From Leptolinea sp. HRD-7 (GTDB taxonomy: Bacteria > Chloroflexota > Anaerolineae > Anaerolineales > Anaerolineaceae): a DNA stretch of 64,000 nucleotides. Made by a program: the position numbers and the translations under genes. The notes beneath the pieces are model-generated. The model made no database searches and was not told the DNA's origin. It was given only the letters and a program-made list of their open reading frames with translations. How positions within the stretch are numbered: the stretch's first letter is position 1; each line of letters begins with the position of its first letter. The stretch spans positions 372,001 through 436,000 of the forward strand of contig AP024710.1 in the NCBI GenBank assembly GCA_024363285.1. Reading direction: 5' to 3'. Positions 63,600-64,000 of the stretch are shown here, one piece after another.

Positions 63600-64000
63600 T
63601 TATGAAAATCCCAACCCTTTTTCCTTCAGGGACACCCATCGTGATAATCCAATGACCAAATGGTCCAGGACTGACACATCCAAGAGCTTGCCGGCTTGGA
63701 CAATGGCGCGAGTAACGCTGACATCTTCGGGACTGGGTGTGGGATCTGTGCTGGGATGGTTATGTGCGATCAAGATAGCCGCCGCGTTCCGCTGCAGTGC
63801 TGGTTTGAATAACTCACCAACCCGCACCATCGAAGAATTAAGCGAGCCGTGATATATCTCAATAACATCCAACATACGGTTGCGTGTGTCAAGCGGCATC
63901 ACGACCATGAATTCTTGTTCACGATGCGCCAACATCGGCATCAAGATTTGAGCAGCATCTCCAGGTGAATGAATTGTTGGGCGTTCATCTTCTGGTTGAA
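63600..64000 (-). CDS. radC: RadC/JAB-domain protein, partial
   Basis: The frame is open to the right edge and gives about 133 residues; the true start is outside the window. The JAMM motif reads LIAHNHPSTDPTPSPEDVSV with VDVIEIYHGSLN-type strands before it (MLDVIEIYHGSLNSSMVRVG). Before that is PGDAAQILMPMLAHREQEF, the usual RadC C-terminal entry. Island-borne RadC proteins are common on integrative elements and defence plasmids; the reaction is unproven. The N-terminal HhH part, if any, is not visible. Confidence 0.85.
   Translation of the reverse strand, partial: QPEDERPTIHSPGDAAQILMPMLAHREQEFMVVMPLDTRNRMLDVIEIYHGSLNSSMVRVGELFKPALQRNAAAILIAHNHPSTDPTPSPEDVSVTRAIVQAGKLLDVSVLDHLVIGLSRWVSLKEKGLGFS

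Noticed and set aside
55077..64000. Right end (attR) of the island inside the window
   Set aside because: No second copy of the tRNA 3' segment was noticed, and element-type genes continue to the right edge.

Overview
The window reads as a chromosomal segment of a mid-GC bacterium, most likely a Chloroflexota of the Anaerolineae type. That placement is an inference from the gene set: a lipoprotein ending in an NBR1-like Ig domain, a roadblock/LC7 protein, GT-C membrane glycosyltransferases, and a large secreted beta-helix/RCC1 protein. No rRNA or other decisive marker is present.

Bases 1-33480 look like ordinary host chromosome. They start with the tail of an ECF sigma factor and its DUF4179-like partner. 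A PadR repressor/membrane-protein pair and a TetR-CAAX protease-MFS operon follow, each with a visible operator. Next is an arabinose locus (araA plus a ChvE/MmsA/MmsB-type sugar ABC transporter) facing a LacI regulator, with perfect LacI-type palindromes between them. After that come two envelope/glycosyltransferase genes, a membrane-anchored cyclophilin, a diguanylate cyclase, another polytopic membrane protein and a surface protein with an unusually long hairpin-rich 5' leader. The stretch ends with an ASCH protein, a methyltransferase, a YgiQ radical SAM protein overlapping an rRNA methyltransferase, a roadblock protein, a terpenoid-toroid-like/HEAT pair, a CBS-ACT protein and an Ig-like lipoprotein.

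At 33483-33557 lies an initiator tRNA-fMet gene. A tyrosine recombinase starts less than 100 bp beyond its 3' end, and everything from there to the right edge looks like an integrated mobile island whose far end is outside the window. Its left arm has two convergent tyrosine recombinases, a HTH/zinc-ribbon protein, and several small regulators. Its core (38100-55076) is a 17-kb single-strand operon: excisionase-like HTH, brxE, brxA, brxB, brxC, pglX, pglZ, brxL, and a 717-aa protein I cannot assign. This is a BREX anti-phage locus with a hybrid layout, combining brxE (a type 6 marker) with brxL (a type 1 marker). BrxL carries a C-terminal domain resembling the MIT_C (phospholipase-D-like) domain of eukaryotic MITD1. 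The last gene has zinc-ribbon cysteines and a possible restriction-nuclease-like C-terminus. pglX is a mosaic, with an AT-rich central block and a REP-like palindrome read in frame.

The right arm (55147-64000) has mobile-element housekeeping genes on the minus strand: an adenine-methyltransferase/SNF2-helicase fusion, an orphan 355-aa protein, a second-copy-type dnaN, a small acidic protein and radC. Among them, on the plus strand, is an AbiE-type toxin-antitoxin pair preceded by two inverted-repeat operators. Together the island looks like a defence island carried by an integrative element, with BREX and AbiE as cargo.
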